DNA of 64,000 nt, taken from the NCBI RefSeq assembly GCF_017565745.1, contig NZ_JAGDYM010000013.1, forward strand, positions 1 through 64,000, in the 5' to 3' direction. Position 1 is the first letter of the stretch. Each line of letters opens with the position of its first letter. The translations under genes were made by a program, and so were the position numbers. Below, piece after piece: positions 7,853-15,602 of this stretch. This stretch comes from Leucobacter weissii. Lineage in GTDB: Bacteria; Actinomycetota; Actinomycetes; Actinomycetales; Microbacteriaceae. Below the pieces are notes generated by a model. That model searched no databases. It was not told the DNA's origin and saw only the letters and a list, made by a program, of their open reading frames with translations.

Positions 7853-8875
7853 ATGGAACAGCGAACTCTCGGCGGTACCGGCATCAAGGTCAGCGTCCTC
7901 GGTTTCGGGGCGATGAACCTCGGCGCGTGGGGCAACGTCGACCAGAATGGCGCGAACCGCCTCGTCGGCGATGCCCTCGAGGCCGGTATCACTCTCTTCG
8001 ACACAGCGGACATCTACAGCTTCGGTGAGTCCGAGACCCTGCTCGGAAAGGCTCTTGGCGACCGCCGCGACGACATCGTGCTGGCCACGAAGTTCCGAAA
8101 CGGTGCCCCCGACCAGCCCCTCGCAGGTGGCGCGTCGCGCCGCTACATCCGCACCGCCGTCGAGGCAAGCCTACGCCGCCTCGGCACTGACCGCATCGAC
8201 CTCTATCAAGTGCACCGCCCCGACTGGGACACCGACCTAGACGAGACCCTCTCCGCCCTCACGGACCTGCAGCGGGAGGGAAAGATCGTCAACTTCGGTT
8301 CCTCCACCTTCCCCGCGCACACCATTGTGGATGCCCAGTGGATCGCTAAGGAACGTGGCCTGTCGAGGTTCACTACCGAGCAAGTGTCGTACTCGATCTT
8401 CCAGCGGGCAATCGAGGCCGACGTGCTTCCGCTCGCGCAGAAGCACAACCTCGGCATCCTCATCTGGTCGCCACTGGCGAACGGGTGGCTGGCAGGCAAG
8501 ATCAAGCGCGACCAGCCGGTCAACACCCAGCGCGCCAACCTCGCCGGAGGAGAATTCGACCTGTCCACCCCCGAGGCCCAGCGCAAGCTCGACATCGTCG
8601 ACGGTCTGCAGGAGATCGCCCGTGACCTGGATCTCACCCTCCCAGAGCTCGCGCTGGCGTTCGTGAAATCGCATCCGGCCGTCAGCACCGTCCTCATCGG
8701 CCCTCGCACCCCGGAGCACCTGGCCCAGAACGTCAAGGCCGCCGACATCACCCTCGATGCCGCGATCCTGGACCGCATCGACGCTCTCACCACTCCCGGC
8801 GCCGACGTAGCCTCCCAGGACCGGTACGAGATGCCCGTCCCCGCAATCGCCGACGCAACCCTGCGTAGACGCTGA
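7853..8875 (+). CDS. Aldo/keto reductase
   Basis: A 340-residue NADPH-dependent aldo/keto reductase with the full catalytic tetrad: Asp50, Tyr55, Lys80 and His121 (motifs FDTADIYSFGE, LATKF, LYQVHRPD). The C-terminal cofactor-binding region contains the family motif VLIGPRTPEHL. The ATG at 7853 follows AAAAGGGA at 7839-7846; the longer frame from 7757 overlaps the DUF998 stop but lacks a ribosome-binding site and extends past the usual N-terminus. The gene is followed by a strong hairpin. It is expected to reduce aldehydes or ketones and so fits the detoxification theme of its neighbours. Confidence 0.9.
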   Translation: MEQRTLGGTGIKVSVLGFGAMNLGAWGNVDQNGANRLVGDALEAGITLFDTADIYSFGESETLLGKALGDRRDDIVLATKFRNGAPDQPLAGGASRRYIRTAVEASLRRLGTDRIDLYQVHRPDWDTDLDETLSALTDLQREGKIVNFGSSTFPAHTIVDAQWIAKERGLSRFTTEQVSYSIFQRAIEADVLPLAQKHNLGILIWSPLANGWLAGKIKRDQPVNTQRANLAGGEFDLSTPEAQRKLDIVDGLQEIARDLDLTLPELALAFVKSHPAVSTVLIGPRTPEHLAQNVKAADITLDAAILDRIDALTTPGADVASQDRYEMPVPAIADATLRRR

Positions 8876-8922
8876 CACTCTCGTTCCCCAACTCGTGCGC
8901 GTGCGCAACGTCAAGACGCAAA

Positions 8923-8955
8923 CACTCTGTGCGGCGTTCGACGCCGCACAGAGTG
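8923..8955. terminator. Strong perfect hairpin after the aldo/keto reductase
   Basis: A perfect 15-bp stem, CACTCTGTGCGGCGT (8923-8937) and its complement (8941-8955), with a 3-base loop. No T-run follows, so it would be a stem-only terminator of the kind often seen in actinobacteria, or an mRNA 3'-stabilising structure separating the reductase transcript from the next SDR. Confidence 0.55.
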
Positions 8956-9138
8956 AGACCCCCGCCCGGGGCGCCGCGACCAGCGTGCTCCGGGCCGCCT
9001 CCCTGGTCATCGCCGACACCACCCGCCGCTGACCCCCTGGGGGGGGGTCCGCATTATCCGCCGTGCCAGCCCCTCCCGGAACCCAGAACTCGCGCGCGCG
9101 AGTTCGTTCACCACTCTCGACACGAAGGACACCCCCTG

Positions 9139-10008
9139 ATGGACAAGAAGATCATCCTCGTCACCGGCGCCACCAGCGGCCTAGGACGCGAAGAAGCCAA
9201 GGCGTTCCTCACGCAAGGCCACACCGTCATCCTCCACGGCCGCAACCGCGACAAGGCCCTCACGGTGCAGAAGGAGCTGATCGCCGAGACCGGCAACCCG
9301 GACGTGGACGTCATGATCGCCGACCTGGAGTCCCTCGCGTCGGTGAAGGCCCTCGCCGAGCAGGTCGCGGGCAAGTACGACCGGCTGGACGTGCTGGTCA
9401 ACAACGCCGGCAACCAGTACGGCGGCACCTGGCAGCCCACCGCAGAAGGCCACGAGAAGACCATGACGGTGAACCTGTTCGCCCCGGTCCTGCTGTCTCT
9501 GCTGCTCGTCGACAGTCTCGCCAGGAGCCCGCACGGACGCATCGTCACCGTCTCCTCCGCCTCCCACGCCCAGGGCGGACGCCCCTACCTGGACGACATC
9601 GAACTGAAGGACCACTACTCCTACACCCGCGCGTACGGGCTGTCGAAGCTGTACGTCATCTGGGCCATGCGCGCCCTCCGCAAAGACCTCCTCGCCCGCG
9701 GCATCATCACCATCGACGTGAACACCACCCACCCCGGCACCGCGAAGACCAGCCTCGGCGAAGCGGACCAGCGTCCGTTCCTGATGAAGGTCCTGTTCGC
9801 CGTGTTCGTGCCGCTGTTCGGCACCACCGCGGAGAAGGGCGCCCAGCCCACCATCTACGCCGCGACCTCACCCGAAGCCGAGGGGCTCTCGGACCGCTAC
9901 TACGGCCCGAAGGGGCAAGAGAAGGTCAGCGAACGACACCACACCCCAGCGAGCGAGAAGGCTGTCTGGGACTACTGCCTGACAGTGCTCACCCCCTACC
10001 TGCCCTGA
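9139..10008 (+). CDS. Short-chain dehydrogenase/reductase
   Basis: A 289-residue SDR with TGATSGLG at 9-16, NNAG at 88-91, Ser140, Tyr166-x3-Lys170, and a hydrophobic segment near residues 210-222 (VLFAVFVPLFG) that may dip into the membrane, as in retinol-dehydrogenase-like enzymes. ATG 9139 is preceded by GAAGGA at 9124-9129; the in-frame extension from 8929 reads through the hairpin and is unlikely to be translated. The next gene is again a DUF998 membrane protein, repeating the SDR-DUF998 order seen at 6231-7760. Confidence 0.88.
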   Translation: MDKKIILVTGATSGLGREEAKAFLTQGHTVILHGRNRDKALTVQKELIAETGNPDVDVMIADLESLASVKALAEQVAGKYDRLDVLVNNAGNQYGGTWQPTAEGHEKTMTVNLFAPVLLSLLLVDSLARSPHGRIVTVSSASHAQGGRPYLDDIELKDHYSYTRAYGLSKLYVIWAMRALRKDLLARGIITIDVNTTHPGTAKTSLGEADQRPFLMKVLFAVFVPLFGTTAEKGAQPTIYAATSPEAEGLSDRYYGPKGQEKVSERHHTPASEKAVWDYCLTVLTPYLP

Positions 10009-10050
10009 CCGCCCGGTTGAGCGACCGTTCCCCTCACGAATTACGCCCTC

Positions 10051-10773
10051 ATGAACTCCACCACAACGCCCCACGCCACACGAAGCACCCGACTGACCGT
10101 CGGCGCGATCCTTCTGTTTCTGAACGGGCTGACCTACGTCATCCTCGAGGCCATCACCGCGTCCGCCTGGCGTGACCCGGATTACAGTTACAGCTACAAC
10201 TACATCAGCGACCTTGGCGTCCCCGATGTCGCCGAGTTCCAAGGCCGGATGATCGACTCGCCTCTTCACCTGGTGATGAACACCGCGTTCGTTCTTCACG
10301 GTGTGGTGTTCATCGTCGCAGCGGCGCTGATCTGGCGGGCAATCTCCCGGCCCGGGCTGCGGTGGGCCTTCCTTGTCCTCGCCGTCGTCCACGGCGCCGG
10401 AATCAGCCTCGTCGGGCTGTTCCACGGTTCGCAGGCCGCCGTGGAGGACGGCACCGCGGTCCTGCATGGGCTGGGAGCGCTGCTCGCCATCGTCGGAGGC
10501 AACGCTGCAGCCATCATCGCGGGTATCGACCTGCTGCGGCAGCGAGTCAGGCCGCTGGGCGGCGCCTTCCTCGCGTTGGGCGCCATCGGCATCGGAGCGT
10601 TCGCCTACCTCCTGTCCACCAGCGGTACCCCCGTCGACGGAATTCCGGAACGAATCGCGGTATACACCGTCATGGCCGCGGAGATCATCGCTGGAACAGC
10701 CCTCGTCGTGCGCGGCCGACGCTCGCACCGCGCAACAACCACGACCGCGCTTCCGGCAGGTGACCGCGGATGA
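10051..10773 (+). CDS. DUF998 family membrane protein (second copy)
   Basis: A 240-residue DUF998 membrane protein with about six hydrophobic helices and the signature YSYSYNYISDLGVPD at about residues 47-61. It is a paralogue of the protein at 7026 and likewise sits downstream of an SDR. Its stop overlaps the start of the cyclophilin-like gene (ATGA), so those two are translationally coupled. The molecular function is not known to me. The repeated pairing with oxidoreductases is the best clue to its job. Confidence 0.82.
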   Translation: MNSTTTPHATRSTRLTVGAILLFLNGLTYVILEAITASAWRDPDYSYSYNYISDLGVPDVAEFQGRMIDSPLHLVMNTAFVLHGVVFIVAAALIWRAISRPGLRWAFLVLAVVHGAGISLVGLFHGSQAAVEDGTAVLHGLGALLAIVGGNAAAIIAGIDLLRQRVRPLGGAFLALGAIGIGAFAYLLSTSGTPVDGIPERIAVYTVMAAEIIAGTALVVRGRRSHRATTTTALPAGDRG

Positions 10774-11150
10774 ACTCGCCCGTGGGAACGGCCATCCGCT
10801 TCCGTAACGTCCATACGTTCATCGACGTCACCATCGACGAAGACAACCCCACGGTGCGGTCCCTGATCGACCAACTACCGCTGACCAACCTGAACTTCGC
10901 CGACAACGCAGGACTGGAAAAGCTCGTTCGGCTTCCACACAAGCTCACCATCGCAGGCTCACCGGCCTCCGGGATTCACCCGGGAGACCTCATCTGTTTC
11001 ACCCCGTGGAACAGCATCGCATTCTGGTACGACCCCGCCGGCTACAAACCGAACAAGAAACTCGTCCACCTCGGCCGATATCGGGCCACGATGACGCAAC
11101 TAGAACAGATCACCGCCGCCCCCGTCACCGCCGAAGTCCTCACCGCCTGA
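10770..11150 (+). CDS. Cyclophilin-like fold protein
   Basis: A 126-residue soluble protein resembling the small bacterial cyclophilin-like (Cyclophil_like2) domain. The characteristic pattern is visible: residues FADNAGLEK, KLTIAGSPASG, HPGDLICFTPWNSIAFWY and a final VHLGR strand. Such proteins lack proven prolyl isomerase activity and often sit beside oxidoreductase genes. It starts inside the stop of the DUF998 gene. I see no signal peptide, so it is probably cytoplasmic. Role unknown; I would treat it as an accessory to the redox enzymes. Confidence 0.72.
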   Translation: MNSPVGTAIRFRNVHTFIDVTIDEDNPTVRSLIDQLPLTNLNFADNAGLEKLVRLPHKLTIAGSPASGIHPGDLICFTPWNSIAFWYDPAGYKPNKKLVHLGRYRATMTQLEQITAAPVTAEVLTA

Positions 11151-11400
11151 CCATCCTCAGCGTCCCCCGACCCGACTCGCCGCGACGATCACTCGGGACC
11201 ACACCGACAGCACGCACCGTGATCTGGCCAGAAACTCCCGATCTGCGCACATCGAGCACCCATGCCGGCCCAACGTAACGCCCCGGCCACCCCACGGCTG
11301 CCGCCGGACGAGCACGCTGAACCCGCGGGCGCGGCGGTTCGGTCAACCCGGCACAGCATCACCGTCGCTGACTACCCTGGGAGCGGAGGTGGAGTGCCGA

Positions 11401-12009
11401 ATGAATCAACACGTCGAGGCCCACACGACAGGCGCACACCGCGTCGGGCGTGACGCGGACCGAACCCGTGCGGCTCTGATCGCCGCGGCATCCGAACGAT
11501 TCGCGCGAGTCGGTTACGCGGCCACGACGGTGCGGGAGATTTGCGCGGACGCCGGGGCGAACGTGTCGCTGATCAATCGGTACTTCGGTTCGAAAGCCGG
11601 CCTGTTCGAACGGTGTCTGACCGACGCGATCGACCAGCTCACCGACAACGACGACGCGCCCCTGGTCCTGCACGAGCTGCCTGCCGCCCTCACCCGCCAG
11701 ATCACCGCCACCACACCGCCCGGGGCCACCGCGCAGGTGCTGCTGTTGCTGCTGCGCTCCAGCGACAACGTCCAGGCCGAACGCGCCCGCACCCGGGCCC
11801 TGCACACGATCGGCGACCGGCTCGCCGGTGCTTCGACCGCACCCGACGCCCGCCTGCGCGGACAGCTACTACTGGCCGCGACCATCGGCATCACCGCGCT
11901 GCGCACCACAGACCTCCGCCCCCTCGCCGACGCCACACCCGACGCTCTCGCCGCCCCCATGCGCGACCTCATCACCGCACTCCTTGGCCCCGCCAAGAAC
12001 AACCGTTGA
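11401..12009 (+). CDS. TetR family transcriptional regulator
   Basis: A 202-residue TetR-family regulator. The HTH lies at about residues 21-66 (core ATTVREICADAGANVSLINR), followed by a ligand domain with the C-terminal tetracyclin-repressor-like pattern QLLLAATIGITALR. I chose ATG 11401 because GGAGG lies at 11385-11389; an in-frame GTG at 11389 overlaps that site. Sixty bases downstream is an MFS efflux gene preceded by a perfect palindrome that is probably its operator. The pair forms a standard repressor-pump unit for toxic small molecules. Confidence 0.85.
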   Translation: MNQHVEAHTTGAHRVGRDADRTRAALIAAASERFARVGYAATTVREICADAGANVSLINRYFGSKAGLFERCLTDAIDQLTDNDDAPLVLHELPAALTRQITATTPPGATAQVLLLLLRSSDNVQAERARTRALHTIGDRLAGASTAPDARLRGQLLLAATIGITALRTTDLRPLADATPDALAAPMRDLITALLGPAKNNR

Positions 12010-12039
12010 GACCCCACACAGGTCAGGTCTATCCTCTGA

Positions 12040-12057
12040 TGTAAACAATCGTTTACA
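12040..12057. promoter_or_regulatory. Perfect palindrome upstream of the MFS pump, likely TetR operator
   Basis: TGTAAAC (12040-12046), four bases AATC, then GTTTACA (12051-12057): a perfect 7-bp inverted repeat between the tetR stop and the MFS start. It is AT-rich in a GC-rich setting and lies immediately before the GGGAGGG ribosome-binding site (12058-12064), so bound repressor would block transcription of the pump. Confidence 0.65.
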
Positions 12058-12069
12058 GGGAGGGTTCTC

Positions 12070-13512
12070 ATGAGCGCTTCAGCATCTCCGGCGCACCAGC
12101 CGGCCGGCCTCGCCTCGGCGGGCACCGGGAGGGGGCGGGCGTGGCCGATCGTGGCGTGCTTGTCGTTGGGGGGTCTGGCGTTCTCGCTGCTGCAGTCGAT
12201 GGTCGCCCCGGCGCTTCCGGGGATTGCGTCGGATCTGGGCACCGACACCGCTTCGGTGAGCTGGGTGCTCACCGGGTATCTGTTGTCGGCGTCGGTGTGT
12301 ACCCCGATCCTGGGCCGGCTCGGGGACATGGTTGGAAAGCGCAGGGTGCTGTTGGGGTCGCTGATCCTTCTTGCCGTGGGATGCGTGGCCGCCGCGCTGG
12401 CACCGAACCTGACTGTCCTGATCGCCGCCCGCGTGTTGCAGGGTGCGGCCGGGGCGATCATGCCGTTGTCGATCGGGATGGTCCGTGACCTGCTCCCGGC
12501 CCGGCAAGTGCCCGTGACGGTCGGGTTGCTGTCGGCGCTGCTGGGCATCGGGGGTGGGTTCGGGATCGTGCTCGCCGGCCCGATCGTGACCGCCTTGTCC
12601 TGGCACTGGCTGTTCTGGCTGCCGCTGGTAGCGATCGCGGTCGCAATCGCCGGTGTGGTGTGGTTCGTCCCCGAAAGCCCGGTCCGCAGCCCTGGCCGCC
12701 TGGACTGGAAGGGCGCGCTGATCCTGTCCGCCGCGCTGGTCGCGGTGCTGCTCGCGGTCAGCAAGGGTTCGGAGTGGGGGTGGACGAGCCCGGCGACCAT
12801 CGCCCTGACCGTCGCCGGGCTGGGCGGGCTCGTGGTGTTCGTGCTCACCGAGACCCGCACCAGGGAACCGCTTGTCGACATGTCTCTGCTGCGTCGCCGT
12901 GGTGTGTGGGTGACCGACCTGGTCGGGCTGTTGTACGGGTTCCTCATGTACAGCACGTTCCTGCTCATCCCGCTGCTGGTGCAACTTCCCGCCGCCACCG
13001 GGTACGGGTTCGGGCTCACCGTCACCCAAGCCGGGCTGGTGTTCGTGCCCACCACACTGATGATGCTGATCTTCGGGCCGCTGTCCGGTCTCATCGGACG
13101 ACGCACCAGCACCCGCACCCCGCTGATCCTCGGTGCGATCGCCGTCACCGCCGGCTACCTCGTCCCGGCTCTCGGCCACGACCAGCTCTGGCAGATCCTC
13201 ACCGCCTGCGTCCTCACCGGTGCCGGGGTGGGGCTGGCGTTCGCGGGCATGTCCAACGTGATCATCGCCCACGTGCCACCCACCGCCACCGGGCAGGCCA
13301 CCAGCGTCAACACGATCGTGCGCACCATCGGCGGCAGCATCGGTACCGCCACCGTCGCCGCCATCCTCGCCACCCACACCACCGGCGCCATCCCCGCCGC
13401 CGCCGGGTTCACCATCGTCTTCTGGACCGGCACCCTCGTCGGCATCCTCGCGATCGTGCTGAGCCTGTTCATCCCGAAACCCCGCCACGATGACCACGAC
13501 GGCGACCGGTAA
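12070..13512 (+). CDS. MFS transporter, DHA2 (14-helix) drug efflux family
   Basis: A 480-residue major facilitator of the DHA2 drug:H+ antiporter type, with about fourteen hydrophobic helices, the inter-helix motif GRLGDMVGKRRVLL at about residues 80-93, and the fifth-helix antiporter motif region LLGIGGGFGIVLAGPI near 160. The short C-terminal tail is His/Asp rich. A GGGAGGG ribosome-binding site lies six bases before the ATG and a TetR operator-like palindrome just upstream. Predicted function is proton-driven export of toxic organic compounds across the cell membrane, induced through the adjacent TetR protein. Confidence 0.9.
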   Translation: MSASASPAHQPAGLASAGTGRGRAWPIVACLSLGGLAFSLLQSMVAPALPGIASDLGTDTASVSWVLTGYLLSASVCTPILGRLGDMVGKRRVLLGSLILLAVGCVAAALAPNLTVLIAARVLQGAAGAIMPLSIGMVRDLLPARQVPVTVGLLSALLGIGGGFGIVLAGPIVTALSWHWLFWLPLVAIAVAIAGVVWFVPESPVRSPGRLDWKGALILSAALVAVLLAVSKGSEWGWTSPATIALTVAGLGGLVVFVLTETRTREPLVDMSLLRRRGVWVTDLVGLLYGFLMYSTFLLIPLLVQLPAATGYGFGLTVTQAGLVFVPTTLMMLIFGPLSGLIGRRTSTRTPLILGAIAVTAGYLVPALGHDQLWQILTACVLTGAGVGLAFAGMSNVIIAHVPPTATGQATSVNTIVRTIGGSIGTATVAAILATHTTGAIPAAAGFTIVFWTGTLVGILAIVLSLFIPKPRHDDHDGDR

Positions 13513-13667
13513 CCCCGCGCACCGTCGCCGGGGCGTTCGGCGCCGGTTGGCGCCCGCAGGAGGTACGCGGGACCGTACGCCGGTACCCCGCAGGTGGGTA
13601 CAGCGGGGGGATGCCCCGCCCGCGGGTCGATTCCTACCCTGGAAGCATCCGTAGGAAAGGACCCGTC

Positions 13668-14552
13668 ATGCTCACCAGCATCACCGCCGACACCCCTCGA
13701 CATACCGGTCCGCGAACCCCCGTGCCGTCGCGGGGGGACCGGGCGCCGACGGTGTCGATCATCATCCCCGCCCACAACGAGGAAGACACCATCGGCAGGT
13801 GCATCGAGGCCGCGCTGGCTCAGACCCTGCCGGCGTGGGAGATCATCGTCGTCGACAACTGCTCCACCGACGGCACCGCCAGCATCGTCACCCAGCTCGC
13901 CCGGCAGCATCCCGACGCCGGCATCCGGCTGCTGACACAGTCCGACGAACTCGGCCTGGTCCCCACCCGCAACCTCGGGTTCGCCCACGCGACCGGGGAG
14001 GTACTCGGACGCATCGACGCCGACTCCCTCCTCGAACCGGACTGGGTGGCGCACGTCGCGCACACCATGACCGATCCCAGGATCGCGGCCGTCACGGGAC
14101 CGGTGACCTACTACGACCTGGCCCTGCGGGGCCTTGACCGCACCTCCGACGACCTCATCCGCCGGACGCTGCGACGACTGGGCAAGAGCTACCCGTTCCT
14201 GTACGGCAGCAACATGGCCATCCGCGCCCGGGCCTGGCACCGGATCGAACCGGACGCCTGCCGCGACCTGCAGGACCTGTACCACGAAGACATCGACCTG
14301 GCCGTCCACCTGTATGAGGCAGGGCTTGCGGCGACCTACCTCAGCGGCATGCGCGCCTCGGTCTCCGCACGGAGGCTGTCGTCCTCGCCCGGGTCGTTCC
14401 GCGACTACACCAGACGCTTCGAACGCACCTACACCAGCCACGGCATCGACGACTGGCACCTGCGGGTCCCGCAGGTCCTCCTGCAGCACGCGTACTGGTG
14501 GGCGCGGGTCCTGCACGCCGCCACCCCGACCCCACGACAGGTGGCCTCATGA
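13668..14552 (+). CDS. Glycosyltransferase family 2 (first copy)
   Basis: A 294-residue GT-A-fold glycosyltransferase. The nucleotide-sugar region VSIIIPAHNEEDTIGRCI begins near residue 28, VVDNCSTDGT follows, and the metal-binding DxD-like motif reads GRIDADS at about 108-114. The C-terminal half carries acidic residues typical of an acceptor pocket (LYHEDIDLAVHL). ATG 13668 follows AGGAAAGG at 13653-13660. No membrane helix is evident, so it probably works at the inner membrane face on a lipid- or polysaccharide-linked acceptor. It overlaps the next glycosyltransferase by the ATGA junction. Confidence 0.86.
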   Translation: MLTSITADTPRHTGPRTPVPSRGDRAPTVSIIIPAHNEEDTIGRCIEAALAQTLPAWEIIVVDNCSTDGTASIVTQLARQHPDAGIRLLTQSDELGLVPTRNLGFAHATGEVLGRIDADSLLEPDWVAHVAHTMTDPRIAAVTGPVTYYDLALRGLDRTSDDLIRRTLRRLGKSYPFLYGSNMAIRARAWHRIEPDACRDLQDLYHEDIDLAVHLYEAGLAATYLSGMRASVSARRLSSSPGSFRDYTRRFERTYTSHGIDDWHLRVPQVLLQHAYWWARVLHAATPTPRQVAS

Positions 14553-15322
14553 CCACCGTGACGGTCGTGATCCCGGTCCTCAACGACGCCCGCATGCTCG
14601 AACGCTGCCTGGAATCCCTCGCCCACCAGACCCGCCGACCCGACGAGGTGATCATCGTCGACAACGGCTCCACCGACGACAGCGCCCTCGTCGCGCACCG
14701 ATACGCCGCGACCCTCATCGACGAACCTCGCCCAGGCATCACTGCCGCCGCTGCCCGCGGCTTCGACACCGCCACCGGGGAGATCATCGCCCGGTGCGAC
14801 GCCGACTCGATCCTCCCGCCCACCTGGATCGAACGCATCGAACGCACCCTCGATGAGAACCCCGAGGCGGTCGCCGTCACCGGCCCAGGCACCTTCTACA
14901 ACATGAACCGCACCATCGAGCTCCTCGCCCGCGGCTTCTACATCTACGGATACTTCCTCTCGATGCGCCTCCTGCTCGGACATCACGTTCTCTACGGGTC
15001 CAACTGTGCCGTCCGATCCGAGGCGTGGCGGGCCGTCAGCGCGTCGGTGCCGCGCGATGACAGCGAGATCCACGACGACATGGATCTGAGCTACCGGCTG
15101 CCCGCCCACTCCCGGGTCAGGCTCGACAACGCACTCGTCGTCGGGATCTCTGCCCGCCCGTTCGACAGCATCAGCGTGTACGTCCGCCGGTTGCGGCGTG
15201 CCGTGCACACCTTCTCGCTGCACCTGCCCGACCAGCTCCCGCACCGGCGCTACGCCGCCCGCCGCCGCACCATGGCCGCGATGCCGCAGCCGCGACAGGA
15301 CGCGCGGGCCGCGCAGTCATGA
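14549..15322 (+). CDS. Glycosyltransferase family 2 (second copy)
   Basis: A 257-residue GT2 paralogue of the preceding gene, with VTVVIPVLNDARMLERCLES at the start, VDNGSTDDS, and the DxD-like motif ARCDADS near residue 90. A hydrophobic stretch at about 133-150 (ARGFYIYGYFLSMRLL) may contact the membrane. The start codon overlaps the upstream stop (ATGA), and its own stop overlaps the following small gene in the same way. The two enzymes probably add consecutive sugars to the same glycan or glycolipid. Sugar and acceptor are unknown. Confidence 0.86.
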   Translation: MTTVTVVIPVLNDARMLERCLESLAHQTRRPDEVIIVDNGSTDDSALVAHRYAATLIDEPRPGITAAAARGFDTATGEIIARCDADSILPPTWIERIERTLDENPEAVAVTGPGTFYNMNRTIELLARGFYIYGYFLSMRLLLGHHVLYGSNCAVRSEAWRAVSASVPRDDSEIHDDMDLSYRLPAHSRVRLDNALVVGISARPFDSISVYVRRLRRAVHTFSLHLPDQLPHRRYAARRRTMAAMPQPRQDARAAQS

Positions 15323-15486
15323 CGAGAGCACCCGGCGTGAGCAGGACCCTTTCGGCACTGCTGTTCCTCGTGCTGAGCATCGCCCTGCTACCGCTCGCAG
15401 TGGTCTACATCGCGGCCGTGACCGTCCTCGAGCTCGCCCACCGCGTCAGGATCCGGCACCGCACACCCCGAGGACACACCGCATGA
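15319..15486 (+). CDS. Small single-pass membrane protein (55 residues)
   Basis: A 55-residue frame starting in an ATGA overlap with the glycosyltransferase stop. It has a short basic N-terminus, a hydrophobic helix of about 30 residues (roughly 11-40, rich in Leu, Ala and Val) and a strongly basic tail with several Arg and His. Its stop overlaps another short frame, so it belongs to the same coupled operon. I recognise no family. It could be a membrane anchor or regulator for the glycosyltransferases or the histidine kinase. Confidence 0.55.
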   Translation: MTRAPGVSRTLSALLFLVLSIALLPLAVVYIAAVTVLELAHRVRIRHRTPRGHTA

Positions 15487-15602
15487 CCCGCACCCACACC
15501 CCCCACCTCCACCACCCGCCGGCACACCGCCCCGCCGCCCACGATGATCGGCATGTCAGCGAACCGGGACGCCGCCCGCCCATCCAAGCCTGGGCTCGAT
15601 GA
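15483..15602 (+). CDS. Possible 39-residue His/Pro-rich peptide coupling to the kinase gene
   Basis: A short frame begins in an ATGA overlap at 15483 and ends inside the ATG cluster of the histidine kinase gene. It is unusually rich in His and Pro (HTPHLHHPPAHRP near the start). It may be a real metal-binding peptide or only a translational bridge that carries ribosomes from the membrane-protein gene to the kinase gene. Evidence is limited to its position and coupling. Confidence 0.3.
   Translation: MTRTHTPHLHHPPAHRPAAHDDRHVSEPGRRPPIQAWAR

Noticed and set aside
8956-9030. Short frame ending VLRAASLVIADTTRR before the SDR at 9139
   Set aside because: It could be the tail of a lost protein, but it is too short to identify and has no start signal.
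9032-9049. GACCCCC/GGGGGTC stretch as a terminator
   Set aside because: The symmetry comes from simple runs of C and G; no T-run and no loop of clear size.
13513-13660. GC-rich palindromes (CCCCG...CGGGG, GGCGCC pairs) after the MFS gene
   Set aside because: Stems are only five to six bases in very GC-rich DNA, so they are expected by chance.
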